DNA of 64,000 bases from Eubacteriales bacterium. Lineage in GTDB: Bacteria; Bacillota; Clostridia; Oscillospirales; Butyricicoccaceae. The DNA is taken from NCBI GenBank assembly GCA_030524285.1, contig JAUNGQ010000003.1, positions 1 through 64,000 on the forward strand, written 5' to 3'. Below are positions 1 to 8,349 of the stretch, one piece after another (positions within the stretch are counted from its first letter, which is position 1; each line of letters opens with the position of its first letter). The notes beneath the pieces were generated by a model. It worked only from the letters and a program-made list of their open reading frames with translations. It searched no databases and was not told where the DNA came from. A program made the position numbers and the translations under genes.

Positions 1-1
1 A

Positions 2-49
2 AGGCCCTTATAGGGCCTGTGCAAGCCACCCGCTATGCGGGTGGTCTTG
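2..49. repeat. Tandem hairpins at the left edge, possible IS200/IS605-like end
   Basis: Two perfect fold-backs lie side by side. The first (2-18) has 7-base arms around TAT. The second (26-44) has 8-base arms CCACCCGC/GCGGGTGG around TAT, extended outward by CAAG/CTTG with one unpaired T at position 45. A stem with a single bulged T resembles the imperfect subterminal hairpins read by Y1 (IS200/IS605) transposases; a transcription terminator for a gene off the left edge is the alternative. No transposase is visible, so the assignment is inference. Confidence 0.4.
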
Positions 50-177
50 ACTTTAACAGAGCAGATATTGCAATAAAGAAACAGAACAATGGAAAGAAGA
101 GAAAGGTTTTACGTAGCGAGCCGTATTTTGACAGACGGAGAAAAACAATTTGATTTGTGCAAATTGTAAAAAATACA

Positions 178-206
178 TTGCGGTATCAGTAGAAGTTTGT
201 TATAAT
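178..206 (+). promoter_or_regulatory. Probable sigma-A promoter of the phosphofructokinase gene
   Basis: TTGCGG at 178-183 and a perfect TATAAT at 201-206 are separated by 17 bases. They sit about 100 bases before the phosphofructokinase start, leaving a long untranslated leader. Confidence 0.6.
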
Positions 207-306
207 AAAAACAATAATGATCTCCGACATCACAATAAGTAACCACGGCTTTCCGGATTGCGGCGCTGCGGAGAGAATAGACAGGATATCTAAGGAGGAA
301 GAAAGC

Positions 307-1470
307 ATGAAACGCGTTGGTATGTTGACGAGCGGCGGCGATTGTCAGGGTCTGAACTCTACCCTGCGAGGCGTTGCAAAGGCACTGTATGAGGAATATG
401 GCAAGGAAGTTGAGATTTATGGCTTCCGTGATGGATATAAGGGTCTGATTGAAGGAAACGTTCGCCTGATGACACCGCGTGATTTCTCCGGTATCCTGAC
501 GATCGGCGGCACCATTCTGGGTACTTCCCGTCAGCCGTTTAAAAACATGCGCGATAAGGATGAGAATGGTGTTGACAAAGTTACTAAGATGATCAAGACC
601 TACCGTGAGATGGAGCTTGACTGTCTGGTTATCCTCGGCGGCAACGGTACTACCAAGACTGCGAACCTGCTGCGCGAGGAAGGTCTGAACGTGATTTCCC
701 TCCCGAAAACCATTGATAATGACCTCTGGGGCACGGAGGTTACCTTCGGTTATCAGACCGCAATGGATATTGCCACCGACGTTATCGATAAGATCCATTC
801 TACCGCGACTTCTCATAGCCGTGTATTCCTTGTTGAAATCATGGGCCATGGCGCAGGCTGGCTGACGCTGACCGCAGGTATCGCAGGCGGCGCCGATATC
901 ATCCTGATTCCGGAAATTCCATATAATCTGGATGCTGTTGTCAACCAACTGGAAGCACGTAAGAAGAATGGCCATAGCTTTACCATCGTGGCAGTTGCAG
1001 AGGGTGCAATCTCTCAGGAAGAGGCTGCTATGTCCAAGAAGGAATTCAAGGCTGCGCGTGCTGCAATGACAGACCCGTCCATCGGCTTTAAGCTGGCTCG
1101 TGAGCTGGGCGAAAAGTGTGGCCAGGAAATCCGTGTTGTTAACCCGGGCCATTTCCAGAGAGGCGGCGGACCGGATGCATATGACCGTATTCTGACAACC
1201 CGTCTGGGTACTGGAGCTGCTCGTCTGATTAAGCATAAGCAGTATGGCAACATGGTAGCAATCCGCAACAATCAGATTGTTGCTGTTCCGTTGAGTGAAG
1301 TTGCCGGTAAGCTGAAGACCGTACCGGTTGACCATGATCTGGTACAGGCTGCACGCGATATCGGTATCAGCTTCGGTGATGAAAAGCCCGGCAAAAAGGA
1401 CAAGAAGGATAAGAAAGATAAGAAAAAGGACAAGGATAAGAAGAAGGACAAGGACGAGAAGAAAGACTGA
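307..1470 (+). CDS. pfkA: 6-phosphofructokinase (group III type) with a Lys/Asp-rich C-terminal tail
   Basis: Phosphorylates fructose 6-phosphate to fructose 1,6-bisphosphate in cytosolic glycolysis. The 387-residue protein starts at ATG 307, 8 bases after AAGGAGG; an in-frame extension to 217 lacks a ribosome site. GGDC lies near residue 11, GGNGT at 111-115 and PKTIDND at 133-139. Gly in the first nucleotide motif is typical of ATP users, while Lys in PKTIDND is typical of the PPi-type and mixed group III enzymes, so the phosphoryl donor is not certain. The last ~28 residues (360-387) are almost only Lys and Asp, which is not part of the fold. A promoter lies upstream and a hairpin follows the gene. 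Confidence 0.93.
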   Translation: MKRVGMLTSGGDCQGLNSTLRGVAKALYEEYGKEVEIYGFRDGYKGLIEGNVRLMTPRDFSGILTIGGTILGTSRQPFKNMRDKDENGVDKVTKMIKTYREMELDCLVILGGNGTTKTANLLREEGLNVISLPKTIDNDLWGTEVTFGYQTAMDIATDVIDKIHSTATSHSRVFLVEIMGHGAGWLTLTAGIAGGADIILIPEIPYNLDAVVNQLEARKKNGHSFTIVAVAEGAISQEEAAMSKKEFKAARAAMTDPSIGFKLARELGEKCGQEIRVVNPGHFQRGGGPDAYDRILTTRLGTGAARLIKHKQYGNMVAIRNNQIVAVPLSEVAGKLKTVPVDHDLVQAARDIGISFGDEKPGKKDKKDKKDKKKDKDKKKDKDEKKD

Positions 1471-1534
1471 GAAAATATCGATGTCATGCAATGCGTGTAT
1501 CGTTTCCGATCTTTCATAGGTGTTTGATAGGAAG

Positions 1535-1566
1535 AAGGGCTGCCCGGTGTTTGCCGGACAGCCCTT
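1535..1566 (+). terminator. Hairpin after the phosphofructokinase gene
   Basis: AAGGGCTG (1535-1542) pairs perfectly with CAGCCCTT (1559-1566), with an inner CCGG/CCGG pairing. No run of T follows, so termination may be weak, or this may be a processing hairpin before the next gene. Confidence 0.45.
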
Positions 1567-1589
1567 ATAGGTTATTCAGGAGGGACAAA

Positions 1590-2372
1590 ATGAAAGCGGT
1601 ATTGCTTCAGCTGCGTGTGAATAGTAGCGAAACATCAGCGCAGAGATGGGAAAGAACCGAACAGCTTTTGGCACAGCTGGAAAACAATCCGCCGGAACTG
1701 GTTGTGTTGCCGGAGCTATGGGCGGTGGGTTTCTCCAATTTTGACCGATATTCAGATGAGGCGGAACCATTGCAGGGAACAACGCTGCTGCGGCTTGCCG
1801 CATGGGCGCGCAGGCTGCATTGCCATATCCTGACCGGAAGCTTTGTGGAAAAAACACAGGATGGCATGTATAATACAATGGCGTTGTTGGATACAGACGG
1901 CTGTTTGCTGGGAACTTATCGAAAAATGCATCTGTTTGGTTTTGCTTCACGCGAACAGGAGCTGCTTCAGCCGGGACAGCAAACCAGCGTCATTGAAACT
2001 GCGTATGGAAGCTTTGGTCTGGCAACCTGCTATGACCTGCGTTTTCCAGAGCAATTCCGGGCTATGGTTGCGCGTGGTTCGATGGCATTTCTTATTTCCG
2101 CAGCATGGCCAAAGACTCGGCTGGAGGATTGGCGGCTGTTTTGCCGGGTACGTGCACTGGAAAATCAAAGCTTTTTGCTGGCGTGTAATCATGCCGGTGA
2201 TATCAACGGCTGTATCGGCGCTGGACATAGTATGATTATCTCACCTGATGGAACGATTCTGGCCGAAGCAGGTGAAACAGAAGAAATCTTGCAGCTGGAT
2301 ATTGGCCTGCGTCAAGCAGAACAGTTTCGCAGGCAGTTTCCTGCATTGCATGATCGCATCCCAATTGAATAA
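1590..2372 (+). CDS. Carbon-nitrogen hydrolase, omega-amidase/nitrilase superfamily
   Basis: A 260-residue cytosolic amidase of the nitrilase superfamily. The Glu-Lys-Cys triad is visible: Glu in LPELW (about residue 41), Lys in YRKMHLF (about 110) and Cys in CYDLRFPE (about 150). The motif context is closest to omega-amidases (YafV/NIT2), which hydrolyse 2-oxoglutaramate or 2-oxosuccinamate; exact substrate is inferred. ATG 1590 follows AGGAGG by 5 bases; the longer in-frame ORF from 1491 would run through the upstream hairpin. It may be cotranscribed with the upstream gene, and a strong terminator follows. Confidence 0.85.
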   Translation: MKAVLLQLRVNSSETSAQRWERTEQLLAQLENNPPELVVLPELWAVGFSNFDRYSDEAEPLQGTTLLRLAAWARRLHCHILTGSFVEKTQDGMYNTMALLDTDGCLLGTYRKMHLFGFASREQELLQPGQQTSVIETAYGSFGLATCYDLRFPEQFRAMVARGSMAFLISAAWPKTRLEDWRLFCRVRALENQSFLLACNHAGDINGCIGAGHSMIISPDGTILAEAGETEEILQLDIGLRQAEQFRRQFPALHDRIPIE

Positions 2373-2406
2373 AAGCGGTTGTCCGATGGTGGACAGCCAC
2401 TTTTTT
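2373..2406 (+). terminator. Rho-independent terminator after the amidase gene
   Basis: An 11-base stem with one mismatch (AGCGGTTGTCC against GGACAGCCACT) ends in six T residues at 2401-2406, directly after the amidase stop codon. Confidence 0.8.
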
Positions 2407-2469
2407 ATGCAAAAATCGGGTTTATGCGGGCTGCATAGAACAGAAATTTGGTTATTTATTCAACTTGTA

Positions 2470-2498
2470 TTTACAATGCTTTTGAAACAGGGTAAAAT
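2470..2498 (+). promoter_or_regulatory. Probable promoter of the selenium/molybdenum maturation operon
   Basis: TTTACA (2470-2475), a 17-base spacer and TAAAAT (2493-2498) lie 40 bases before selD. Confidence 0.55.
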
Positions 2499-2538
2499 GA
2501 AGCTGTAATTTCGTTATTCTGGGAAAAGGAGCACGAAA

Positions 2539-3567
2539 ATGGAAGAAAACAACAGGTTGTTTTGCAGAGGCGGCGGCTGTACGGCAAAGCTTGGCCCGGC
2601 TGTATTGGAGCGCGTGCTCTCAAAACTGCCAAAGCCGATGGATGCCAATTTACTGATTGGCTGTGAATCCTCGGATGATGCTGCGGTTTATCAGCTGACA
2701 GATGATGTTGCGGTGGTGCAGACATTGGACTTTTTTCCGCCTATGATAGAAGACCCCTATGTTTTTGGACAGATTGCCGCGGCAAATGCCCTGAGTGATG
2801 TCTGGGCGATGGGAGGGACGGTAAAAACAGCGCTCAATATCGTCTGCTTCCCGGAAAAAATGGATTTGAATATTTTGGGAACCATTATGGCTGGAGGCAG
2901 TGATAAGGTACGGGAGGCGGGAGCAAGCCTTGTTGGCGGGCATTCCATTGCAGATACAGATGTGAAATATGGCTTGTCTGTCATGGGAACCGTGCATCCG
3001 AACAAAATCCGCGCAAACAATACCTGCCGGATTGGAGATCATTTGATTCTGACAAAACCGCTCGGTGTTGGGCTCATTCTGTCGGCAAGCCGAGTTGGGC
3101 AGGCAAAGCAGGCGTGGATCGATGCCGCAGTTCAGTCGATGACAACCCTGAACCGCTGGGCGTGTGAAGCAGCCGGTGCATATGATGTACATGCTTGTAC
3201 AGATGTCACAGGCTTTGGTCTGCTTGGACATCTACGGGAAATGATACAACCTGCCTATTCGGCGGTTGTTCGGGCTTCCGGTATACCGGTTTTGGACGGC
3301 GCAAGATATTGTGCGGAAGAATGTATGCTGACAGCAGCTGCACAGCGTACCCGGAATTTCCTGCAAGGGAGGGTACGGTTTGCAATGGAGGATTTTGCGT
3401 TAGAGGAAATTCTGTTTGACCCACAGACATCAGGAGGCTTGCTCATGAGCGTTCCGGCAGAGCAGAGTGAGGCCATGCTGGAGGAAATCAGGAAATTGGG
3501 ACTTCCGTGCGGTATCATCGGAAGCATTGTACCGCGTATGGATTGTGATATTATTGTGACAGAATAA
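2539..3567 (+). CDS. selD: Selenide, water dikinase (selenophosphate synthase)
   Basis: Makes selenophosphate from selenide and ATP, the activated selenium donor. The 342-residue protein has the usual AIRS/PurM-like layout: the N-terminal GGGCTAK motif carries the catalytic Cys14 and Lys17, followed by DDAA near residue 47 and [11 protein letters not shown] near 219. The reactive position is encoded by TGT, not TGA, so this is the cysteine form. ATG 2539 follows AAAGGAG. It heads a tightly packed operon of selenium-dependent molybdenum hydroxylase (SDMH) genes and no selA, selB or selC is present in the window, so its selenium probably feeds a labile molybdenum-cofactor selenium ligand rather than selenocysteine alone. 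Confidence 0.95.
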   Translation: MEENNRLFCRGGGCTAKLGPAVLERVLSKLPKPMDANLLIGCESSDDAAVYQLTDDVAVVQTLDFFPPMIEDPYVFGQIAAANALSDVWAMGGTVKTALNIVCFPEKMDLNILGTIMAGGSDKVREAGASLVGGHSIADTDVKYGLSVMGTVHPNKIRANNTCRIGDHLILTKPLGVGLILSASRVGQAKQAWIDAAVQSMTTLNRWACEAAGAYDVHACTDVTGFGLLGHLREMIQPAYSAVVRASGIPVLDGARYCAEECMLTAAAQRTRNFLQGRVRFAMEDFALEEILFDPQTSGGLLMSVPAEQSEAMLEEIRKLGLPCGIIGSIVPRMDCDIIVTE

Positions 3568-3580
3568 GGAGAGAAAACAA

Positions 3581-4186
3581 ATGATTACAGTAAATGCATT
3601 GGGGAAGGCTTGCCCGCTGCCGGTTATTGAGGCGAAACATGCATTGGCGGAGGCTGCAAACGGTAATACCATCCATGTATTGGTGGATAATGAAATTGCA
3701 GTACAGAACCTGACTAAAATGGCAAAGCAGAAAAACTGTGCAGTCTGTGATGGCAGAACAGAAGATGGCAACTATTATGTTGATATTGTCAAGGGGGAAC
3801 AGACCATAGAAGCAGCAGATGATCCGGTTTCCTGTATGCCGATGAGCAACGACAAGACCGTTGTTGTGCTGTCGGCAGATGTTATGGGAAGCGGAAATGA
3901 TGAGCTGGGACATGCACTGATGAAGGGCTTTGTATTCGCTCTTACCCAGCTGGACCATGCACCGGATACGGTTCTGCTATATAATGGTGGTGCAAAGCTG
4001 TCCAGCGAAGTACCGGAAACCATTGCTGATTTGAAAAAGCTGGAGGAAGCAGGTACTGAAATCCTGACCTGTGGAACCTGCCTGAATTTTTATGGACTGA
4101 CAGAAAAGCTGGCAGTCGGCAGTGTGACCAATATGTATGTGATCTGTGAAACAATGGAAAATGCAGGGAAGGTTATCCGTCCATGA
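3581..4186 (+). CDS. yedF: Selenium metabolism protein YedF (TusA-DsrE fusion)
   Basis: A 201-residue two-domain protein. Residues 1-75 are a TusA/SirA domain with CPLP at 11-14, the Cys that carries persulfide or selenide in relatives. Residues ~90-200 are a DsrE-like domain with CGTC at 164-167. The family is found beside selD in SDMH clusters and is thought to deliver reduced selenium or sulfur; that role is inferred from context. It begins 13 bases after selD with AAGGAGAG and overlaps yqeB by 4 bases. Confidence 0.9.
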   Translation: MITVNALGKACPLPVIEAKHALAEAANGNTIHVLVDNEIAVQNLTKMAKQKNCAVCDGRTEDGNYYVDIVKGEQTIEAADDPVSCMPMSNDKTVVVLSADVMGSGNDELGHALMKGFVFALTQLDHAPDTVLLYNGGAKLSSEVPETIADLKKLEEAGTEILTCGTCLNFYGLTEKLAVGSVTNMYVICETMENAGKVIRP

Positions 4187-4995
4187 GCAGGCTGGTTGTT
4201 GTCCGTGGTGCAGGCGATCTTGCCAGCGGTACGATTGCACATCTGCACCGCTGTGGTTTTGCTGTGTTGGCGCTGGAATGCAGACAGCCTGCGGCAATCC
4301 GCCGCCTGGCGGCCTTTTGTGAAGCCGTTTATGATGGGACACATGTAGTGGAAGGTATCACATGCCGCAGAATAGAACAGGCATCGGAGGCATGGAATGT
4401 CATTCAAAGGAGAGAAATTCCACTGCTGGTAGATCAGACAGCTGCCTGTTTGAAGAAGTTACAGCCTGCGGCAGTTGTGGATGCTATCATTGCAAAGAAA
4501 AATATGGGTACGCATACTGGTATGGCGCCGATTGTGGTTGCACTTGGGCCGGGATTTTCCGCACCACAGGACTGTCATGCTGTTGTGGAAACCATGCGCG
4601 GGCACAATCTGGGACGGGTCATATACGAAGGCAGTGCACTGCCCAATACCGGCGTGCCGGGCGTGATTCAGGGCTATGGCATCGAGCGTGTCATACATGC
4701 GCCGGCGGCTGGCGTGATGCACTGTGTGCACCAGATTGGCGATGCGGTGGAAAAAGGCGAGGTCATCGGATATGTTGGAGAAACACCGGTATATGCCAGC
4801 CTGACCGGTGTACTGCGCGGTATCCTACGGGAAAGCTTTGCTGTGCCAAAGGGCATGAAGCTGGCCGATATTGACCCGCGGGTGGAACAGAAACAAAATT
4901 GTAGGACCATTTCAGATAAAGCACGTTGCATAGCCGGCGGAGTGATGGAAGCCTTGATGGTACTGGGGCAGCAGAAGGGAGTGTATTACATTTGA
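4183..4995 (+). CDS. yqeB: Selenium-dependent molybdenum hydroxylase system protein YqeB
   Basis: A 270-residue protein of the YqeB/EF2563 family, a marker of SDMH loci. It starts with a dinucleotide-binding-like VVRGAGDLASG motif at residues 5-15, and a THTGMAP segment lies in the middle. Its biochemical step is not established; the family is genetically tied to maturation of the selenium-containing molybdenum cofactor. ATGA overlap with yedF and TTGA overlap with the next gene suggest translational coupling. Confidence 0.88.
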   Translation: MSRLVVVRGAGDLASGTIAHLHRCGFAVLALECRQPAAIRRLAAFCEAVYDGTHVVEGITCRRIEQASEAWNVIQRREIPLLVDQTAACLKKLQPAAVVDAIIAKKNMGTHTGMAPIVVALGPGFSAPQDCHAVVETMRGHNLGRVIYEGSALPNTGVPGVIQGYGIERVIHAPAAGVMHCVHQIGDAVEKGEVIGYVGETPVYASLTGVLRGILRESFAVPKGMKLADIDPRVEQKQNCRTISDKARCIAGGVMEALMVLGQQKGVYYI

Positions 4996-6008
4996 AGCTG
5001 GTAAAAACAGAGGAAGCCGTCGGTATGGTGTTGTGTCATGATATGACGGAAATCATTCCGGGCGTAAAAAAAGGAGCAGCTTTCAAGAAGGGACATATCG
5101 TAACAGAAGAGGATATTCCACATCTGCTGGATATAGGCAAGCGCCATCTGTATGTCTGGGACTTGGATGACGGTTATGTACATGAAGATGATGCCGCACT
5201 GCGCATGGCAAAGGCCGTATGCGGCGCAAATATCAGCGGCGGTGCGCCGAGTGAGGGGAAAATCAACCTGAAAGCAGACTGTGACGGTATCTTGAAAATC
5301 AACCGGGAAGCGGTGTATGCGCTGTGTCAGGATCCGGAAATCTGTCTGGCAACCATCCGTCCGGACAGGTTCATCCGCAAGGGGAAGCAGATTGCCGGAA
5401 CACGTGTCATACCACTTGCTGTCAAGGAAGAGGTTGTCCGGCGATTTGAAGCAATCTGCGCAGAACATGCACCGGTAATCGAAGTAGTACCGCTGAAGCC
5501 GACAAAAATTGGCATTGTGACAACCGGTTCAGAAATTCAGTCCGGACGGGTCAAAGACAGCTTTGGAGGCGTTCTGCGTGCAAAGGCAAAGGAAACTGGT
5601 GCAGAGGTTATCGGACAGGTCTTGGCCGGTGATGATGTGGAGGATATTGCACAGGCAATCCGGGATTTTATTGCACAGGGAGCAACGCTGGTAGAAGTTA
5701 CCGGTGGCATGTCGGTTGACCCGGATGACCGCACACCCGCTGCAATCCGCATGGTGGCAGAGCCGGTAAGTTATGGAGCGCCGGTGTTACCGGGGGCAAT
5801 GTTCATGTTAGCGTATGTCGGCGACGTACCTGTTGTCGGTCTGCCAGGCTGTGTCATGTTTGCAAGGCGTACCATTTTCGATTTGATTGTCCCGCGTTTG
5901 ATGACAGGCGAACGGATTACGAGAGAAGATATTACAGCACAGGCCGTCGGCGGCTTATGTGAGGGCTGCGAAGTCTGCACATATCCATCCTGTGGCTTTG
6001 GCGGCTGA
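4992..6008 (+). CDS. Molybdopterin-binding (MoeA-like) protein of the SDMH cluster
   Basis: A 338-residue protein with a MoaB/MoeA-like molybdopterin-binding fold (KIGIVTTGSEIQSG near residue 175, then GGMSVDPDD and PVVGLPGC). Such proteins handle molybdopterin or molybdate insertion, but the family here lacks parts of full MoeA and is specific to YqeB-type clusters. I start it at TTG 4992, which overlaps the yqeB stop (TTGA), is preceded by AAGGGAG and gives the family's usual MKLVKTEEAVG beginning; the upstream ATG at 4926 lies inside yqeB. The C terminus is Cys-rich (CEGCEVCTYPSCGFGG), a possible metal or selenium/sulfur site. Confidence 0.85.
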   Translation: MKLVKTEEAVGMVLCHDMTEIIPGVKKGAAFKKGHIVTEEDIPHLLDIGKRHLYVWDLDDGYVHEDDAALRMAKAVCGANISGGAPSEGKINLKADCDGILKINREAVYALCQDPEICLATIRPDRFIRKGKQIAGTRVIPLAVKEEVVRRFEAICAEHAPVIEVVPLKPTKIGIVTTGSEIQSGRVKDSFGGVLRAKAKETGAEVIGQVLAGDDVEDIAQAIRDFIAQGATLVEVTGGMSVDPDDRTPAAIRMVAEPVSYGAPVLPGAMFMLAYVGDVPVVGLPGCVMFARRTIFDLIVPRLMTGERITREDITAQAVGGLCEGCEVCTYPSCGFGG

Positions 6009-6026
6009 TAGCAGGAAGGAACAGAT

Positions 6027-6950
6027 ATGGCGAAAACGGCGAAAATCACTTCGGTTTGCCGCAGTGCAGCACGCGGCACAGCAAAACAGAATATCAAAAG
6101 TTGTATGCTGGTGGAGAATTTCGGTCTGGATGGGGATGCGCATGGCGGCAACTGGCACAGACAGGTTAGTCTACTCAGTCAGGACAGCATTGATGTCTTC
6201 AATGCCCGCGGCGCAGGGGTGAAAGCCGGCGCATTTGGTGAAAACCTTGCCGTGAGCAATTTGGATTTGAAGACATTACCGGTTGGATGCCGTCTACGTA
6301 TTGGTGATGCCGCTTTGCTTGAGGTAACGCAGATTGGCAAGACATGTCATAGTTCCTGCGAGATTGCGCAGCGCATGGGCGAATGCATCATGCCGAAGGA
6401 AGGTATTTTTGCAAGGGTATTACAAGGCGGAATGGTATCTGTCGGAGATGCAGTACAAGTTATCTGGCGTGTCGCTGTGTTGACTGTCAGTGACAAAGGG
6501 GCCGCTGGATTGCGTGAGGATGAAAGCGGGCCTGCTGTCTGTCAGATGGCAGAGGAGCATGGCTATCATGTGACGTATACTGCGATTCTGCCGGATGATT
6601 TTGATGCCATTGTACAGCGGATGAAGGTATTGTGTGATGAAGATCAAGTGGATTGTATTCTGACAACCGGTGGGACAGGCTTTGCGCCCAGAGATGTGAC
6701 ACCGGAAGCGACAGAAGCGGTGATAACACGCAAAACACCGGGCATTGCAGAGGCAATGCGTGCTGGTTCCATGGCAATCACGCCGCGGGCAATGCTCAGC
6801 CGTGCTACCGCAGGAATCCGGGGAAAAACATTGATTGTCAACCTTCCGGGCAGCCCGAAGGGTGCAGTTGAAAATCTGGGATTTGTTATTGATACACTGG
6901 GGCATGGCATTGCGCTGCTCAAAGCGGCGGAAGGAGAGTGTGCGCGTTGA
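6027..6950 (+). CDS. MOSC domain - MogA/MoaB fusion protein
   Basis: A 307-residue fusion for molybdenum cofactor work. Residues 1-145 form a MOSC domain with GLDGDAHGG and a GKTCHSSC motif whose Cys is typical of sulfur-carrying MOSC proteins. Residues ~148-305 are a MogA/MoaB domain (AVLTVSDKG, TTGGTGFAPRDVTPEAT, LPGSPKGA), which adenylylates molybdopterin or binds it. ATG 6027 follows AGGAAGG. It sits between the MoeA-like gene and the desulfurase-like gene, consistent with one pathway of cofactor sulfuration/selenation. Confidence 0.9.
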   Translation: MAKTAKITSVCRSAARGTAKQNIKSCMLVENFGLDGDAHGGNWHRQVSLLSQDSIDVFNARGAGVKAGAFGENLAVSNLDLKTLPVGCRLRIGDAALLEVTQIGKTCHSSCEIAQRMGECIMPKEGIFARVLQGGMVSVGDAVQVIWRVAVLTVSDKGAAGLREDESGPAVCQMAEEHGYHVTYTAILPDDFDAIVQRMKVLCDEDQVDCILTTGGTGFAPRDVTPEATEAVITRKTPGIAEAMRAGSMAITPRAMLSRATAGIRGKTLIVNLPGSPKGAVENLGFVIDTLGHGIALLKAAEGECAR

Positions 6951-8086
6951 TTTATCTGGACAGTGCGGCAACCAGTCTGCTCAAGCCGGCTGGCGTTGCA
7001 CGGGCGATGGCAGAAGCAGTCTGCCAGCTTGGAAATGCCGGACGTGGTGCGCATGATGCTGCCTTATCTGCCTCTCGTGTGGTTTATAACACAAGGGAAA
7101 AGCTCGCAAAGCTGTTTCATGTCGGGGATCCGATGCGGGTATGTATGATGTTTAACGCAACCGATGCACTGAACACGGCAATTCATGGTTTGATTTGTCC
7201 AGGGGATCATGTCGTGACGACAGCACAGGAACACAATTCCGTTTTGCGTCCGCTGTATGGATTAGAACAGCAGGGAACAACATTGACCATTGTGCCAATG
7301 GACAAAGCAGATGGACGTGTCAGTGAGCAAGACATTGTATCAGCCATTCGGCCAGATACCCGTGCAGTTGTATGTGCCCATGCCTCCAATGTGACGGGGA
7401 ATATACTGGATATTGAAAAAATCGGAAGCTATTGCGCAAAACATGATATCTTGTTTATCGTGGATGCCGCACAGACCGCAGGTGTTTTTCCGATTGATAT
7501 GAAGCGCATGGAAATTTCTGTTTTGTGTGTTCCGGGGCATAAAGGGCTTATGGGGCCGCAGGGTACAGGCGCTCTGTGCGTCGCAGAAAATATTGCAATT
7601 TCACCGCTGCGCGTCGGTGGAAGCGGCGTGCATAGCTTTTCCCATACGCATCCGGCAGAGTATCCAACCGCACTGGAGGCCGGAACGCTGAATACACCGG
7701 GCATCGCTGGGTTATCCGCGGCGCTGGATTTTATTTTGGAAAATGGTACAGAGGCGATTCATCAGAAGGAGATGCGGCTGGCAAGGCGGTTTTATGAAGC
7801 TGTCAGCAACATGGCGGGAGTCACGATCTATGGCGACTGGAAAACAGATAATCGTACGGCAATCGTCACATTGAATCTGGATGGCTGGGATGCCGCAGAG
7901 GTCAGTGACACACTGATGCAGGAATTTGATATCTGCACCCGTGCAGGAGCACATTGTGCACCGTTGGTGCATGCAGCTTTTGGCACGCAAAACGGCGGCG
8001 CTGTCCGGTTCAGTTTTGGCTGTTATAATACAGAGGAGGACGTAGAGGCAGCTATTCAGGCAATGCAGAAATTGACGCAGGAGTGA
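6947..8086 (+). CDS. Cysteine desulfurase-like class V aminotransferase (EF2568 type)
   Basis: A 379-residue PLP enzyme. The family start MIYLDSAATS, the PLP lysine Lys199 in PGHKG and the loop cysteine Cys337 in RAGAHCAP are visible, so it should mobilise sulfur from cysteine or selenium from selenocysteine. The EF2568-type subfamily travels with SDMH genes and probably supplies the chalcogen for YedF/DUF3343. TTG 6947 (TTGA overlap with the previous stop, AAGGAG 10 bases away) is the best start; GTG 6938 lies too close to the ribosome site. Confidence 0.88.
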   Translation: MIYLDSAATSLLKPAGVARAMAEAVCQLGNAGRGAHDAALSASRVVYNTREKLAKLFHVGDPMRVCMMFNATDALNTAIHGLICPGDHVVTTAQEHNSVLRPLYGLEQQGTTLTIVPMDKADGRVSEQDIVSAIRPDTRAVVCAHASNVTGNILDIEKIGSYCAKHDILFIVDAAQTAGVFPIDMKRMEISVLCVPGHKGLMGPQGTGALCVAENIAISPLRVGGSGVHSFSHTHPAEYPTALEAGTLNTPGIAGLSAALDFILENGTEAIHQKEMRLARRFYEAVSNMAGVTIYGDWKTDNRTAIVTLNLDGWDAAEVSDTLMQEFDICTRAGAHCAPLVHAAFGTQNGGAVRFSFGCYNTEEDVEAAIQAMQKLTQE

Positions 8087-8091
8087 AGAAT

Positions 8092-8349
8092 ATGCGGCAG
8101 AAATTGCGAAGATTGATTATTACCTTTGCCACGACAGCAATGGCGTTAAAAATGGAAAAAGTCTGTCATGCATACAAAGCACCGGGCAGATTGATTCCTG
8201 TTCCAAGGGAAATCACAGCAGGCTGCGGGCTGGCATGGATGGCTGCGCCGGAGGAAAAGGAACAACTGGAGCATATCATGCAGATTGACGGCGTGATACC
8301 GCAGGAAATTCATGTGCTGGAAGGGAAAAAGAATGGAAACAGCATTTGA
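8092..8349 (+). CDS. DUF3343 protein, putative Se/S carrier
   Basis: An 85-residue protein with the DUF3343 pattern: an N-terminal strand, a conserved PGRLIPVPREI segment and a single cysteine in TAGCGLAW. The family is regarded as a putative selenium/sulfur carrier because of its gene neighbourhoods; no reaction is proven. ATG 8092 is 8 bases after AGGAG; GTG 8083 would overlap the ribosome site. Its end overlaps the xdhC start by 17 bases. Confidence 0.82.
   Translation: MRQKLRRLIITFATTAMALKMEKVCHAYKAPGRLIPVPREITAGCGLAWMAAPEEKEQLEHIMQIDGVIPQEIHVLEGKKNGNSI

Noticed and set aside
109..1491. A 460-residue frame antisense to the phosphofructokinase gene
   Set aside because: It is a mirror of a strongly coding gene, has no ribosome site, and its composition follows the opposite strand.
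2539..3567. Selenocysteine in SelD
   Set aside because: The reactive position is encoded by TGT and no in-frame TGA occurs, so this is the Cys form.
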